Below are positions 1-14,100 of a DNA stretch of 64,000 nt, piece after piece; positions within the stretch are counted from its first letter, which is position 1, and each line of letters opens with the position of its first letter. The stretch comes from DATARH01 sp050246595 (GTDB lineage Bacteria; Pseudomonadota; Alphaproteobacteria; ATCC43930; CGMCC-115725): positions 131,203-195,202 of the forward strand of contig JBFWVT010000001.1 in the NCBI GenBank assembly GCA_050246595.1, read 5' to 3'. The notes below the pieces were generated by a model. That model saw nothing but the letters and a program-made list of their open reading frames with translations. It had not been told where the DNA came from and searched no databases. The translations under genes were made by a program, and so were the position numbers.

Positions 1-2654
1 TTGCGCCAGACCTGCACCACCGGCAGCGCAATATCGGTCGCGCCGAAATCGGCCGGGCCGCCGTCGCGGAACAGACCAAAGGTCAGCCGCGGCACGGCAA
101 CTGCCAGCACCTCGTCGCCGCTGCGGCGGGAAAAGGCGCAGACGCGGTCCGAGTTGCGGCCGTCGCCGATCTCGACCGGCTGATAATCGCCCCCGGCGAA
201 CAGCGCCGGCCGCGACCGGCGCAAGCCGAGCAGCCGCGAGGTCGCGAACAGTTTTTCGCGTCCGTCCTGCCACTGCTCGGCCAGTTCGGGGAGGCCCGAA
301 TCGGATACCGCGTCCAACAGGTCTCGCCGCCCGTTCCAGTCCACCGGACGGCGGTTGTCCGGATCGACCAGGCTGAAATCCCACAGCTCGCCGCCCTGAT
401 AGATGTCCGGCACGCCGGGCACGGTCAGCTTCAGCACGAGCTGCGCCAGCGAGGCGATTGCCGCCGGCCGCGCCAGCTGTCCGACAAAGGCCGCGAAATC
501 GGCGAGAAACGGGTTCGGCCGGGAGGCATCGAGCACGCCGCGCACAAACCGCGTCAACCCGGCCTCGTAGGCCGCGTTTGGATAGCTCCAGCTCGACCGC
601 TCCTTGCCTTCGCGCACCGACTTGACCATCGCCGCCTCGACCCGCTCGGCCAAGGCCGATACCCCCTCGGCATCACAAGGATCGAGATCCGGCGGCCACA
701 CCCCGACCAGCATCTGATAAAACAGATACTCGATATTGCGGTCGGGCACCGGTTCGTCGTCGATCTCGCCGCGGTGGCGCCGGTTCAGGCGTATCCAGCC
801 GGCGACCCGCCGTCCCCATTCGCGCGGCATCTCCGACAACAGCGCGATGCGCAGCCTCGAATCCTCGCCGCGCTTTGTATCGTGCGTCGCGGTCGTCAGC
901 ATCGCCTGGGGCCAATTCTGGCCGCGCTCCGCGGCGACATGGTGAAAGGCGGCGCAGGACGTACCGAACCGGCGCGGGTCGCCGCCGACCTCGTTGAGCG
1001 CCAGCAGCCGGAAATAGCGGTAAAACGCCGTGTCCTCGAACGCCTTGGCCATCACCGGGCCGGTCACCTGCTGAAACTGCATCGCGGTGCGCAGCACATC
1101 CTGCGACAGAGTGTGTCCGGGCAGATCGGCGATCAGCACGCCGTGGATAAAATCGAGGATCGTCGTTTCGGTGGTCGCCCAGCGCTTTTTGGCCAGCCCG
1201 ATCGCCCATTCGATATAGCGGTGGTCGTCGGGACCGGCGCCCTCGGCCGAGACATAGGTTCGATAGACTGGAAAGGCCGCGACGACCTCTTCGAGCGCGG
1301 TCAGCATACTGCGCAACGTGAAGTCGCGGGTGCGCCAGTCGCTCACCGACAGGCGATGAAACCGGCGCGCGAGAACGCCCATCTCGCTCGCCAGGTTGAC
1401 CTGCATGATGCGCTGCTTGGCGGCGTACAGAACCGCATCAAAATCCTCGCGCCGCCCGGTGATCCGGCGATAAAGGCGGGTCATCGCCGCCTCGGCGCCC
1501 GCATCGACAAACAGCCCGAGCACCTGGTTGACAAAATCGTACCCGGTCGTGCCGGTGATCGGCCAGTCGGACAGCCGCTCGTAGCGCGCCAGGATCTTCT
1601 CGGCGACGATATACGTCTTGTCGCCGGCGCGCCGGCGCAGGATCGCGCAATACCGGGCCGGGTCGAACAACCCGTCGATATGGTCGATGCGCAGACCCTG
1701 CACCTGCCCGCGTTCGACCATGCCGAGGATCAACCGGTGTGTCGCCTCGAACAATTCCGGCAGTTCGATGCGCAGCCCGGCAAGATCGTTGATGTTGAAA
1801 AACCGGCGGTAGTTGATCTCCTCGGTTGCCACGCGCCAGAATGCGACCCGGTAGGCCTGCGCCTCCAGCAGCTCGTGCAGCCGGTGAAAACTGTCGGGAC
1901 GGCCCGGATCGCCGGCGAAGACCCGCACCGCTTCATCGAGCGCCGCCGCCGTCTCGGGATCGCACGCTACCTCGGCCAGGCGTCGCTTCAGTTCGACGGC
2001 CTTTCGGTACGCAGCGGGCGGCGGCAGACCCTGCAACGCCTGAAAGTCGGCGGCCGGCTCGCTCAGTCTTGTGCCGCCGCGGCGCAATATCTCGGGGTAG
2101 GACAGCGGCGAGATCGGAAAGCGGTGCTCGTAATACCAGGCGCTGAAATTGCCCTCGCCCGGATCGAAGCGCAGCGCGATTTCTCCCTTTTCGAGGACCG
2201 CGCCGTACTGATCGCCGAGCACCGGCAGCAGAACCCGGTTCTTCAGATCGTCGCGCACCGGGTCCCAGTTGATATCGAAAAACGGCGCGTAAGGAGAATT
2301 CTCGCCCCATTCGAGTACGTCGAGCCACCAGGAATTGTCGGCGCCGCCGACCCCCATGTGGTTTGGCACGATGTCGACGATCAGCCCCATGCCGTGCGAA
2401 GCGAGCGAAGCGACCAGCGCCTCGAACTCTGCCTCGGTGCCGATCTCGGGATTGAGCCGGTTGTGGTCGACGATGTCGTAGCCGTGCGTCGAGCCGGGCC
2501 GCGCCTGCATCAGCGGCGAGGCGTACAGATGGCTGATGCCGAGCCGGGCGAGATAGGGGACCAGCGCCTCGGCGTCGCGGAACGTGAACCCCTTGTGGAA
2601 TTGCAGCCGATAGGTTGCCCGAACAGCGAGCGCTTCCGTACCCGTCTCGCTCAT
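1..2654 (-). CDS. treY: Maltooligosyl trehalose synthase TreY (C-terminus beyond window)
   Basis: Intramolecular transglucosylase (GH13) that turns the reducing-end alpha-1,4 bond of a maltooligosaccharide into an alpha,alpha-1,1 bond, giving maltooligosyl trehalose for TreZ; cytoplasmic. The N-terminus reads ATYRLQFHKGFTF and later STHGYDIVDHN, both typical of TreY. The nucleophile motif GLRIDHIDG lies near 1680-1700, the acid in YIVAEKIL near 1600, and the family signature THDTKRGEDSR near 870-900. The frame is open for 884 codons to the left edge with no stop, so only the last residues of a roughly 900-residue protein are missing. The start ATG at 2654 overlaps the malQ stop (ATGA), so the two are translationally coupled. 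It is the last visible gene of the operon. Confidence 0.95.
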   Translation of the reverse strand, partial: MSETGTEALAVRATYRLQFHKGFTFRDAEALVPYLARLGISHLYASPLMQARPGSTHGYDIVDHNRLNPEIGTEAEFEALVASLASHGMGLIVDIVPNHMGVGGADNSWWLDVLEWGENSPYAPFFDINWDPVRDDLKNRVLLPVLGDQYGAVLEKGEIALRFDPGEGNFSAWYYEHRFPISPLSYPEILRRGGTRLSEPAADFQALQGLPPPAAYRKAVELKRRLAEVACDPETAAALDEAVRVFAGDPGRPDSFHRLHELLEAQAYRVAFWRVATEEINYRRFFNINDLAGLRIELPELFEATHRLILGMVERGQVQGLRIDHIDGLFDPARYCAILRRRAGDKTYIVAEKILARYERLSDWPITGTTGYDFVNQVLGLFVDAGAEAAMTRLYRRITGRREDFDAVLYAAKQRIMQVNLASEMGVLARRFHRLSVSDWRTRDFTLRSMLTALEEVVAAFPVYRTYVSAEGAGPDDHRYIEWAIGLAKKRWATTETTILDFIHGVLIADLPGHTLSQDVLRTAMQFQQVTGPVMAKAFEDTAFYRYFRLLALNEVGGDPRRFGTSCAAFHHVAAERGQNWPQAMLTTATHDTKRGEDSRLRIALLSEMPREWGRRVAGWIRLNRRHRGEIDDEPVPDRNIEYLFYQMLVGVWPPDLDPCDAEGVSALAERVEAAMVKSVREGKERSSWSYPNAAYEAGLTRFVRGVLDASRPNPFLADFAAFVGQLARPAAIASLAQLVLKLTVPGVPDIYQGGELWDFSLVDPDNRRPVDWNGRRDLLDAVSDSGLPELAEQWQDGREKLFATSRLLGLRRSRPALFAGGDYQPVEIGDGRNSDRVCAFSRRSGDEVLAVAVPRLTFGLFRDGGPADFGATDIALPVVQVWR

Positions 2655-4807
2655 CGGTTCTGCCGGGAGGCCTGCTGGTCGGCGGCCGAATAGCGGCGCG
2701 CTTCCGTCACCAGCGCGGCAATCCGCGCCATCGCCGGCCCGGCGAGCAGTTCGTCGAGTTCCCAGTCGAGCCGCCGGCGCCAGTTCGGGTGGGAATCGGT
2801 CGTGCCGGGCAGGTTTGCCTGCTCGCTCTCGCCGGCCACATCCTCGATCTGCACAAGCATCAGCCGCGCCCGCGAGCGCGCGAGATAGACCAGGATCGCC
2901 TCGCCCAGTTCGCGGTCATAACCCGGCTCGCCGTCCTCCGACAGATATCTGCCGAACCGCTCGCGCGCAAGCAGCCCCTCGCGGGCCAGCGCCTCCAATA
3001 ACAGCCGCCGGTCGCGGCAACGGTCCTCGGCCTCGGCCAATTCGGCTTGCTTGTCGGGATAGGTCCCGAGCCGCCGGCGCCACTCGATGTCGCGACCGAG
3101 CCAGAACCCTTTCACCGTCGCCAGATCATGGGTCGCGGCCGAGGCGGCGGCGAGCGCGGGGTATTCGCCGGGCGGCGTGAAGCCGCCGTCGTCGCGCCGC
3201 TCGAACGCGAAAATGCGGTACGACAGCACATTGGCGGTCTGCATCGTCTCGCGGAAGCCGGGCGGCACCGTGCCGAGATCCTCGCCGATGACGGCGCAGC
3301 GGTGCCGCCGGCTTTCGAGCGCCAGGAGCCGCAGCACCTCCTCGAACGGATAGTCGACATAGGCGCCGGAGGTCGCCTTGCCGCCGCTCGGGACCCAGTA
3401 CAGCCGGCGCAGCCCCATGACATGGTCGATCCGCAACACCCCGGCATGCCGCATATTGGCGCGCAGCGCCGCAATCAGCGGGGTGAAACCGCGCCGCCGC
3501 AAGACCAGCGGGTTGAGCGGCGCCAGTCCCCAATTCTGGCCGGACCGGCTCAGCGGATCGGGCGGCGCACCGATCGAGGCTCCGGAGACGACCAGCTCGT
3601 TGTCGGCCCAGGCGTCGGCGCCGTGCGGATTGGCCCCGATCGCGAGATCGCGATACAACCCGATCCCAAGACCGGCGCCCCGTCCGCTTGCCGCCGCGCG
3701 CCCGAGCTGGCGATCGGCGATCCACTGCAGGAACTGAAAAAACATCACGCGACGGGCATGCGCGCGGGCGAATTCGGCAATTTCGGCCGAGCGCGGGTCG
3801 CGCATCGCTGCCGGCCAGGAATGCCAGGAAAACTCGCTGCTCTGCCGTAGAAAATGCTCGTGCAGCGCCTCGAACACCGCGAAATCGACCAACGATCGGC
3901 CGCCGGCCTCGCGGAAATTCTGGAAGTCCTCGGCGAGCATGCTGCCGGAGGCCATCTCGGTGCGGTAAAAGCGCTCGAACAGCGCCTCCAGCACCGGGCG
4001 CTTCACAGCGGCAACCGCCGCGTAATCGACCAGCTCGGCGCTACGCGCCGCCGCGAGCGCCGATGCCTGGACGAGGGCTTGCGCCGCTTTGTCCTCGGCG
4101 AAACCCGGCACGGCGGTGACGTCGATATAGAGGTAGTTCAGCCAGAGGCGGCTCGACGGCGAGTACGGGCTGAAGTGACGCGGCTCGGCCGTGAACAGCG
4201 CGTGCAGCGGGTTGACCCCGATCACAGCAGCGCCGAGCGCGCCGGCGCGGCGGCACAGTCCTTCAAGCCCGGTAAAGTCGCCGATGCCCCAGTCCCGGAA
4301 GCTGCGCAGACCGTATACCTGCGCGGTCAGCCCCCAGCTGCGCGCCCCCGCTCGCAGCCCTTCCGGCAGGTGACACGAGCGCGGCGCGACGATCAGGTCG
4401 ATCTCGGCGCGAGCGCTCCCCGCCATGACCGCCAGACGGTGATACCCGAGCGGCAATCCGCCGGGCAGGCGCAGCGCGGCGCCCTCGCCGCGGCCGCGAT
4501 GCTCGGAACCGTCTTCGAGCCGGATATGCCATTCGACATCGCCCTGCGGCGGCCGCGGCAGAGACAGCACCGGGCCGGGATCGTCCGGGTCCACGATATG
4601 GACCGGGGCGAGGCCGAACGGCGCCGCGTCGCGTTCCGCGTCGAGCGCCGCGGCGGCCTGTTTCGGGTCGGCCGGCAGACCGAACGCCGCGATCAGCCGC
4701 GACAGCGTTTCCTCGGCGGCTTCGTGCCGGTTGCCGAACGCATCGACATGATTTGTCGCGATGCCGAGCAGACCGGCGACACGGCGCAGCGCATCGAGCC
4801 GGCTCAT
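2651..4807 (-). CDS. malQ: 4-alpha-glucanotransferase (amylomaltase) MalQ
   Basis: GH77 enzyme that disproportionates maltooligosaccharides by moving glucan segments between chains, supplying acceptors and donors to the other enzymes of the cluster. The product is 718 residues, the long proteobacterial form with an N-terminal domain before the barrel. Catalytic residues are visible: the nucleophile Asp in RIDHVMGL (about residue 460), the acid Glu in GEDLGTVP (about 507) and the Asp in ATHDLATV (about 559). Start chosen at ATG 4807 (MSRLDALRRV) because it overlaps the treZ stop; upstream in-frame sequence lies inside treZ and has no family similarity. The stop overlaps the treY start. Confidence 0.95.
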   Translation of the reverse strand: MSRLDALRRVAGLLGIATNHVDAFGNRHEAAEETLSRLIAAFGLPADPKQAAAALDAERDAAPFGLAPVHIVDPDDPGPVLSLPRPPQGDVEWHIRLEDGSEHRGRGEGAALRLPGGLPLGYHRLAVMAGSARAEIDLIVAPRSCHLPEGLRAGARSWGLTAQVYGLRSFRDWGIGDFTGLEGLCRRAGALGAAVIGVNPLHALFTAEPRHFSPYSPSSRLWLNYLYIDVTAVPGFAEDKAAQALVQASALAAARSAELVDYAAVAAVKRPVLEALFERFYRTEMASGSMLAEDFQNFREAGGRSLVDFAVFEALHEHFLRQSSEFSWHSWPAAMRDPRSAEIAEFARAHARRVMFFQFLQWIADRQLGRAAASGRGAGLGIGLYRDLAIGANPHGADAWADNELVVSGASIGAPPDPLSRSGQNWGLAPLNPLVLRRRGFTPLIAALRANMRHAGVLRIDHVMGLRRLYWVPSGGKATSGAYVDYPFEEVLRLLALESRRHRCAVIGEDLGTVPPGFRETMQTANVLSYRIFAFERRDDGGFTPPGEYPALAAASAATHDLATVKGFWLGRDIEWRRRLGTYPDKQAELAEAEDRCRDRRLLLEALAREGLLARERFGRYLSEDGEPGYDRELGEAILVYLARSRARLMLVQIEDVAGESEQANLPGTTDSHPNWRRRLDWELDELLAGPAMARIAALVTEARRYSAADQQASRQNR

Positions 4808-6761
4808 TTTGCCTCGCTTCCGGACGGGATCAGATAAAACGCGGCGCAGGAATGTGCGATGTCGCCGCCCGGCGGCTCCGGGACGGTGCAATACAACAGG
4901 GTTTCGCCGGGCGGTGCCTCGTCGAGCGGCACCGCTTCGTCGCCGAAATTGGCGAGCAGCAGCAGAAGCGCGCCATCGCCGAGCCGCCACTCGGCGTGCA
5001 GCGCCGCCGGTCCGAGTCGCCGGAATGTGCCGCCCGGCCCGATGCCGGCGAGACGCGGCGCGATCGCCTCCCGCCGCAGCCGCAGCAGCCGGCGATAGCG
5101 TTCGAGCCAGGTCCGGTGCGGCTCGCGCCCGCGCTCCGACCAGTCCAGCCGGCATGCAGCGAAACTTCTCTCTTCCGTCGCATCGGGGATGCGGCCCTGC
5201 GCCGCCGCCTCGCCAAACTCGGCGAATTGCGCGAATTCGCGCTTGCGTCCCTCGCGGACCGAAGCGGCCAGTTCCGGCTCGAAATCGCAGAAGAATATGA
5301 ACGGCTTTGTCGTCGCCCATTCCTCCCCCATGAACAGCAGCGGGATCTGCGGCGCCAGCAGCACGATCGCGACCGCCATATGGACCAGCGCCTCCGGAGC
5401 GTGGGCGGTGATGCGTTCGCCGAACGGCGTGTTGCCGATCTGGTCATGGTTCTGCAGAAACGAGACAAAGGCGGTCGGCGGCAGATTCCCCGACGGCTCG
5501 CCGCGGATCTCGCCGCCGCGATAGGGCGACGGTTCGCCCTGGTAGACAAAACCGCTGGCCAGCGCGCGGCCGAGCAGCGCGATCGGCTCCTCGGCATAAT
5601 CACTGTAATAACCGCTGGTCCGTCCGGTCGCCAGCACGTGCAGCACATGGTGCAGGTCATCGTTCCACTGCGCCGTATAGAAGACTGGCCGCCCCTCTTG
5701 CCGGCGCAGGCGGCGCGCCTCGTTGGCGTCGTTTTCGAGCACCAGATGCACCGGCCGGTCGGCGATGCGCCGGCGCACGGTCCGCGCCAGCTCGGTCAGG
5801 ATGTCGGGGTCGCTGTCGTCGACGATCGCATGCACCGCGTCGAGGCGCAGCCCGTCGAAATTGTATTCCTCAAGCCAGTAAAGCGCGTTCTCGATCATGA
5901 AATCGCGCACCGGACGGCCCGCGACACCGTCGTAATTGATCGCCGCCCCCCACGGCGTGTGATGCCGCTCGGTAAAGAAATCCGGCGCGATGACGTGCAG
6001 GTAATTCCCCTCGGGGCCGAAATGGTTGTAGACGACATCGAGCAGGATCGCGAGACCGCGCGCGTGGCACGCCTCGACCAGCGCCTTCAGCTCCTCGGGG
6101 CGGCCATAGGCGGATGCCGGCGCGTAGAACTGCACGCCGTCATAGCCCCAGTTGCGACCCCCCGGAAATTGCGCGATCGGCATCAGCTCGATGGCGGTGA
6201 CGCCGAGCGCGACGAGATCGTCGAGCCGGGAAATCGCGCCGGCGAAATCGCCGCTCTCGGAAAACGTCCCGAGATGCAGCTCGTAAATCACCATTTCTTC
6301 CCAGGGTCGCCCGCGCCAACCGGTATCGGACCAGCGATAGGCTTCGGGGTCGATCACCTCGCTGGCGCCGTGCACGCCGTCCGGCTGACAGCGCGAGGCC
6401 GGGTCGGGGTAGTCGCCGCCGTCCACCCGGTAGCGATAGCGCGAGCCGGCGGCGGCGCGGTCGGTCGTCACCGACCACCACCCGTCCGCCTCCCGCCGCA
6501 TCGGGATTGTGCCGCTGCCCGGCTCGCTTGCCTTGGCCGCGAGACCCCCACCCTGCCCTCCCCCGCCAGCGGGGGAGGGAATGTTACCGTCAGCACGCAT
6601 TCCAACTCCCTCCCCCGCTGGCGGGGCAGGGTGGGGGTGGGGGCTTTCCCGCTCGGTTTCGAGCACCAGCGACACGCCGGTAGCGCGCGGCGCCCACAGC
6701 CGGAAATGCACGCCTCCAGGGACGATCTCGGCCCCGAACGGCAGGGGATGGCGCCGCCGCA

Positions 6762-6762
<1 letters not shown>
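4804..6762 (-). CDS. treZ: Malto-oligosyltrehalose trehalohydrolase TreZ with an in-frame repeat insert
   Basis: GH13 hydrolase that releases trehalose from the maltooligosyl trehalose made by TreY. Product 652 residues: an N-terminal beta-sandwich (FRLWAPRAT), then the barrel. Nucleophile Asp in GLRLDAVHA (about residue 308), acid Glu in LENDAN (about 343), stabilising Asp in LQNHDQIG (about 440). Residues about 40-74 (ESPHPHPAPP to GGGLAAKAS) do not look like TreZ; they are encoded by a palindromic repeat lying in frame between two strands of the sandwich. The start ATG shares a base with the glgX stop (TGATG). Likely functional, because the insert sits in a surface loop region and the frame is intact. 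Confidence 0.93.
6543..6643. repeat. Palindromic repeat inserted in frame in treZ
   Basis: Two inverted arms, each starting CCCCCACCCTGCCC and each containing a small hairpin CCCTCCCCC/GGGGGAGGG around GCCAGC or GCTGGC, separated by about 25 bases. The borders resemble the intergenic palindromes at 36141-36206 and 44633-44699. It contributes about 35 in-frame codons to treZ. Confidence 0.8.
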
Positions 6763-8972
<2,210 letters not shown>

Positions 8973-8987
8973 CCCCCGGAATATCCT

Positions 8988-11177
8988 CTATGTTTGAGCT
9001 GTCAGAATCAGCACTCCGAGTGGCGGCAATTGCAACCGCAACGATTGGTTATGTCCGTGCATCGGATGGGGGTCGGAATCGACCGCGCCTTCATTGCCGA
9101 CGCCGCTGCCGCCATAAATTCCGGCATCGGTGTTGATGCGTTCGAGCCAGCGTCCGGCACGCGGCACGCCGATGCGGTAATCATGCCGCGGCACCGGCGT
9201 GAAATTGCAGACGATCACCGCCAACTCGGTCGGGTTGCGGCCGCGGCGCACATAGGACAGCACGCTCTCATTGGCGTTGGCGGCGTCGATCCAGGCGAAG
9301 CCCTCGGGTTCGCAATCGAGCCGATGCAGCGAGGGGGTTGCGCGGTAGAGCCGGTTCAGATCGCGCACGAGAAGCTGCACTCCGGCATGCAGTGGGTCGG
9401 CCAGCGACCCCCAGTCGAGACCCCAATCGTGGTTCCACTCGCGCTCCTGACCGAACTCGCCGCCCATGAACAGCAGCTTTTTGCCGGGATGCGTCCACAT
9501 AAACGCGAAATAGGCGCGCAGATTGGCGAATTTCTGCCAGCGATCACCCGGCATCTTGCCGATCAGCGATCCCTTGCCGTGCACGACCTCGTCATGGCTG
9601 AGCGGCAGGATGAAATTCTCGTGATAGGCATAAAGCAACCCGAACGTCATATCGTTGTGGTGGTATTTGCGGTAGATCGGCTCGCGCGACATGTAGTTGA
9701 GCGTGTCGTGCATCCAGCCCATGTTCCATTTGAAGCCAAAACCGAGACCGCCGACATAGACCGGGCGCGACACCATCGGCCACGCGGTCGATTCCTCGGC
9801 GGCCGTGGTCGCGCCGGTGCCCTCGCCGAACACCAGCTCGTTCATACGGCGCAGAAACGCGATCGCGTCGAGGTTCTCGCGTCCGCCATAGACGTTCGGT
9901 ATCCACTCGCCGCGCTCGCGGCTGTAGTCGAGATACAGCATCGAGGCGACGGCATCGACCCGCAGCCCGTCGATGTGATACTCGCGCAGCCAGTAGAGCG
10001 CGCTCGCCAGCAGAAAATTCGCGACCTCGCGGCGGCCGTAATTGTAGATCAGCGTGTCCCAGTCGCGGTGCATCCCCTGGCGCGGATCGGCGTGCTCGTA
10101 GAGCGCGGTACCGTCGAACCGGCCGAGACCGTGCGCGTCGGTCGGGAAATGACCCGGCACCCAGTCGAGCAGCAGCCCGATCCCGGCGCGATGGCAGGCA
10201 TCGACAAAGATGCGGAAATCGTCCGGGGAGCCAAACCGCGAGGTCGGCGCGAACAGCGAGATCGGCTGGTATCCCCAGGACCCGTCAAACGGATACTCGG
10301 TGACCGGCAAGACCTCGATATGCGTAAATCCCATATCGGCGACATAAGGCACGAGCTGCTCGGCCAGTTCGCGATAGGTCAGATAGGCCCCGCGCTCGTT
10401 GCGCCGCCACGAGCCGAGATGGACCTCGTAGATCGAGATCGGCGCGTCGCGCTCCTGCCGCCGCCCGCGCTCGCCGATCCACGACCCGTCCTGCCATAGA
10501 TGACGCGACGGCGCCGCGACGATCGAGGCGGTGCCCGGCGGGTGCTCGGCCTGCTCGGCATGCGGATCGGCCTTCAATGGCAGCAGACCGCCATCGGCGC
10601 CGATCAGCTCGTATTTATAAAGATGCCCCGGACGCAGGCCGGGCACGAAAATTTCCCACAGCCCGCCGGCATGCCGGTGCCGCATCGGCATGCGTCTGCC
10701 GTCCCAGTTGTTGAAGTCGCCGACAACGCTGACCCGGCGCGCGTTCGGCGCCCAGACCGCGAAGGCGACCCCCTCGACACCCTCGTGCATGATCGGGTGC
10801 GCGCCGAGCTTGCGGTAGCTGGCGAGGTGGTTGCCCTCGACCAGCAGATGCAGATCGAGTTCTCCGAGCACCGGCCCGAAGCGGTAGACATCGTCGAATT
10901 CCTGCTCGTGCCCGCCCCAGCGGACGCGCAGCCGGTAGCGGAATGTCTCGCGGCGGTCGGTCATGCTGGCGACAAACATCCCGGCCGGATGGATGCGCTC
11001 GCAACGCGCGGCGACTTGGCCGGTCGCGCTCTCGACGACCGCGACGCTCTCGGCGTCGGGCAGAAAGGCGCGGACGTAAACCCCGGCCGAGCTTTGATGC
11101 ATGCCGAGAAAGGCGAACGGGTCGCCGTGACGGGCGTTGACGATCGCCTCGACCTCGGCGCTGGGGCGATAAGGCAT
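8988..11177 (-). CDS. glgB: 1,4-alpha-glucan branching enzyme GlgB
   Basis: Makes alpha-1,6 branches in the linear glucan produced by GlgE, acting in the cytoplasm. Product 729 residues, the usual full length, with an N1 domain, a CBM48 ([21 protein letters not shown]) and the GH13 barrel. The nucleophile Asp is in GLRVDAVAS (about residue 408), the acid Glu in the [18 protein letters not shown] region, and the third Asp in [14 protein letters not shown] strong ribosome site (GAGAGGGA) precedes ATG 11177. It starts 12 bases after the treS-mak stop, as expected of one operon. Confidence 0.96.
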   Translation of the reverse strand: MPYRPSAEVEAIVNARHGDPFAFLGMHQSSAGVYVRAFLPDAESVAVVESATGQVAARCERIHPAGMFVASMTDRRETFRYRLRVRWGGHEQEFDDVYRFGPVLGELDLHLLVEGNHLASYRKLGAHPIMHEGVEGVAFAVWAPNARRVSVVGDFNNWDGRRMPMRHRHAGGLWEIFVPGLRPGHLYKYELIGADGGLLPLKADPHAEQAEHPPGTASIVAAPSRHLWQDGSWIGERGRRQERDAPISIYEVHLGSWRRNERGAYLTYRELAEQLVPYVADMGFTHIEVLPVTEYPFDGSWGYQPISLFAPTSRFGSPDDFRIFVDACHRAGIGLLLDWVPGHFPTDAHGLGRFDGTALYEHADPRQGMHRDWDTLIYNYGRREVANFLLASALYWLREYHIDGLRVDAVASMLYLDYSRERGEWIPNVYGGRENLDAIAFLRRMNELVFGEGTGATTAAEESTAWPMVSRPVYVGGLGFGFKWNMGWMHDTLNYMSREPIYRKYHHNDMTFGLLYAYHENFILPLSHDEVVHGKGSLIGKMPGDRWQKFANLRAYFAFMWTHPGKKLLFMGGEFGQEREWNHDWGLDWGSLADPLHAGVQLLVRDLNRLYRATPSLHRLDCEPEGFAWIDAANANESVLSYVRRGRNPTELAVIVCNFTPVPRHDYRIGVPRAGRWLERINTDAGIYGGSGVGNEGAVDSDPHPMHGHNQSLRLQLPPLGVLILTAQT

Positions 11178-11189
11178 TCCCTCTCCCGC

Positions 11190-14100
11190 CTAGCTCTGCC
11201 CGCCCGCCTTGGCGAGCACGCGGAGAATGCCGGTGAGCGGGATCGACACCCAGTCCGGCCGGTTGGCCAGTTCGTAATTCACCTCGTAGACGGCCTTTTC
11301 GAGCGTGAAGAAATCGATCAACGCCTTCCCCTGCAATTTGTTGGCCGGAAACACGGGCGAGCCGCGCGTCGTCTTGCGATAGGCGGCGCGGAAGCCGGCG
11401 ACGGCGCGCTGGCGCCAGGATTCGGCGAGTTCGGCGGCGCGCGGCACCGAGGCGGGACGGGTTTCGGCGATCTGCCGCACCGCCGCGCTGGCGGCGTAAT
11501 CAAACGAGCGGATCATCCCGGCGACATCGCGCAACGGCGAATTCTTGCGCCGCCGCAGCGCCACCGGGCGCGACGGTTCGCCCTCGAAATCGATGATGTG
11601 GAAATCGTTCTGCACCGCGAGCACCTGGCCCAGGTGATAGTCGCCGTGGTGCCGGCACTTGACCGCGGCGACATTGTCGGGCGCCAGTTGCCGGATCGCC
11701 TCGTCCAGCCGCTCGCCGGCCTCGATGACCTGATCGGCGAGGTCGCGCACCGGTTCGGCCAGCCGATCGCGGCTTGCGCGCAACCGGGCGAACATATCCG
11801 CTGCCGATTCCCGCAACTCGCGCCGCCATGCGGCGATATCGTCCGATGTCAGCGGCTCCGGCGCAAAGGCCGGGTCGTCGCCGCCGAATTCGGCCAGGGC
11901 GCGGTGCATCTCGCCGGTGCGCAGCCCGAGCTGCCGCGCCAGGCCGAGAAAGAAATGATCCGCATCGGGCAGCTCGACATCCCGGTCGGGCGGCGCCGCG
12001 CCGGGGGCGGCCTCGTTCAGAGCGTCGTCGAGATAGCGCGATAGATAGTTGAGCGCCATCGTCCAGCCGTCGCCCTGGTTGCGGACAAACGCATACAGCA
12101 CACCGATCGCGATCGTTGCTTGCGCTTCTTCGGCCTCCCCTTGCGCCCGCAGCGACATCTCGATCGTGCCGAGCAGCGGCGGCGTATTGGCGAAACCGGC
12201 ACGCTCGACAAGAAACCGGCCCATCTCGATCTCCGGATGCACTCCGGGCTGCAACCGGCGGAAAACCTTCAGGACCGCGTATTCCTCGAACAGCACCGAG
12301 CTGTTCGACTGCTCGGCCCCGAGGCGCCGCACGACAAGCCGCTCGGGCTGCGCCGCCTCAGCGAAGAGCGGCGTCTGCCGGAACCGGATCGCGTCGTTGC
12401 CGCCATCCCCGGTATTGAGGGCGAGATCGGCCTGGCGCTCGATCGCGTCGAGCAGCGCCAGCGCGAACCCGTCTTGCGAGACGGCCTCGACCAGCGCGCC
12501 CTCGCGGCGGAACTGGCGCAGTTCGGCCAAGGTGACCGGCAACAACGTATTGCGCAGCTCGCTGCCCGAGGGCGACCAGCACACGGCCAGCGGCAGAGCA
12601 TAATACTGCCGTTCGCCGCCGGACAGCGACGCCTCGATCACCTGCATCAGATAGCCCGAAGGCCGGATATCGGCCGCCTCGCCCGGTGCGGCCGGCAACT
12701 CGCCCCGCCCCAGCACGCGCGCCGAGCGTATCCTCTGATCCTTGGCGCCGAACCAGCGCTGCCGCGGCAGAAACGCCGGGATCACGTCGCGTTCGAGCTG
12801 CGGCAGGTTGTGCCTTGTGAACAGATCGTGCCAGCCATGCGGCATGACCAGCGTGACAAACTCCGGCCCGTCCGTCTCGACCGCCTCGCTTTCGGCGGTC
12901 GCGGCCAGCTCGAACCAGAAAAAGCTGTGCCCCTGCAAGGTCAGCCGGTACGGGTTGTCGCCGACCGCCGGGAACTCGCTGCGGCCCAGCACCTCGATGA
13001 CGCGCCGGCCGCGGAAATCCGATAGATCGAGTTCGACCGCCTGCGCCGTGCGCGCCAGATTGGCGACGACCAGGATCGCCTCGCCGTCATATTCGCGCAG
13101 ATAGGCGATGACCTTGCGGTTGCTCGGATACAGAAACCGCAAGGTGCCGCGCCCGAACGATTGCCGCGTCCGGCGCGCCGCGATCAGCCGCTTGGTCCAG
13201 TTCAGCAGCGACCCCGGCGAGCGCGTCTGCGCTTCGACATTGACCGCCTCGAACCCGTAGACCGGGTCCATGATCGGCGGCAGATACAGGCCTGCCGGGT
13301 CGGCGCGCGAGAACCCGCCGTTGCGGTCCGGCGACCATTGCATCGGGGTGCGCACCCCGTCGCGATCGCCGAGAAAGATGTTGTCGCCCATGCCGATCTC
13401 GTCGCCGTAATAGAGCACCGGCGTTCCGGGCATCGACAGCAGCAGCCCTTTCAGCAGCTCGATCTTGCGCCGGTCGTTTTCCATCAGCGGCGCGAGGCGG
13501 CGGCGGATGCCGAGATTGATGCGGGCGCGGCGATCGGCAGCGTAGTAATTCCACAGATAGTCGCGCTCGCGGTCGGTCACCATTTCGAGCGTCAGCTCGT
13601 CATGGTTGCGCAGAAAGATCGCCCACTGGCAGGTGTCCGGGATCTCCGGCGTCTGTCGCATGATGTCGGTGATCGGGTGCCGGTCCTCGGTCGCGACCGC
13701 CATGTAGATGCGCGGCATCAGCGGAAAGTGGAACGCCATGTGGCATTCGTCGCCGCTGCCGAAATATTGCAGCACATCCTCGGGCCACTGGTTGGCTTCG
13801 GCGAGCAGCATGCGGCCGCCATAGCTTCTGTCCAGTTCGGCGCGCAGCCGCCGCAGCACTTCGTGCGTCTCGGGCAGGTTCTCGTTGTTCGTGCCCTCGC
13901 GCTCGATCAGGTACGGCACGGCGTCGAGGCGCAGCCCGTCCACTCCGAGATCGAGCCAGAATTTCATGACATTGACGATCGCGCGGAACACCCGCGGATT
14001 GTCGAAATTGAGGTCGGGCTGGTGCGAATAGAAGCGATGCCAGTAATAGGCCTGCGCGACCGGGTCCCAGGTCCAGTTCGACTTCTCGGTATCGAGAAAG

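Noticed and set aside
774..2693. 639-codon open frame opposite treY
   Set aside because: Same antisense effect; treY has the conserved motifs.
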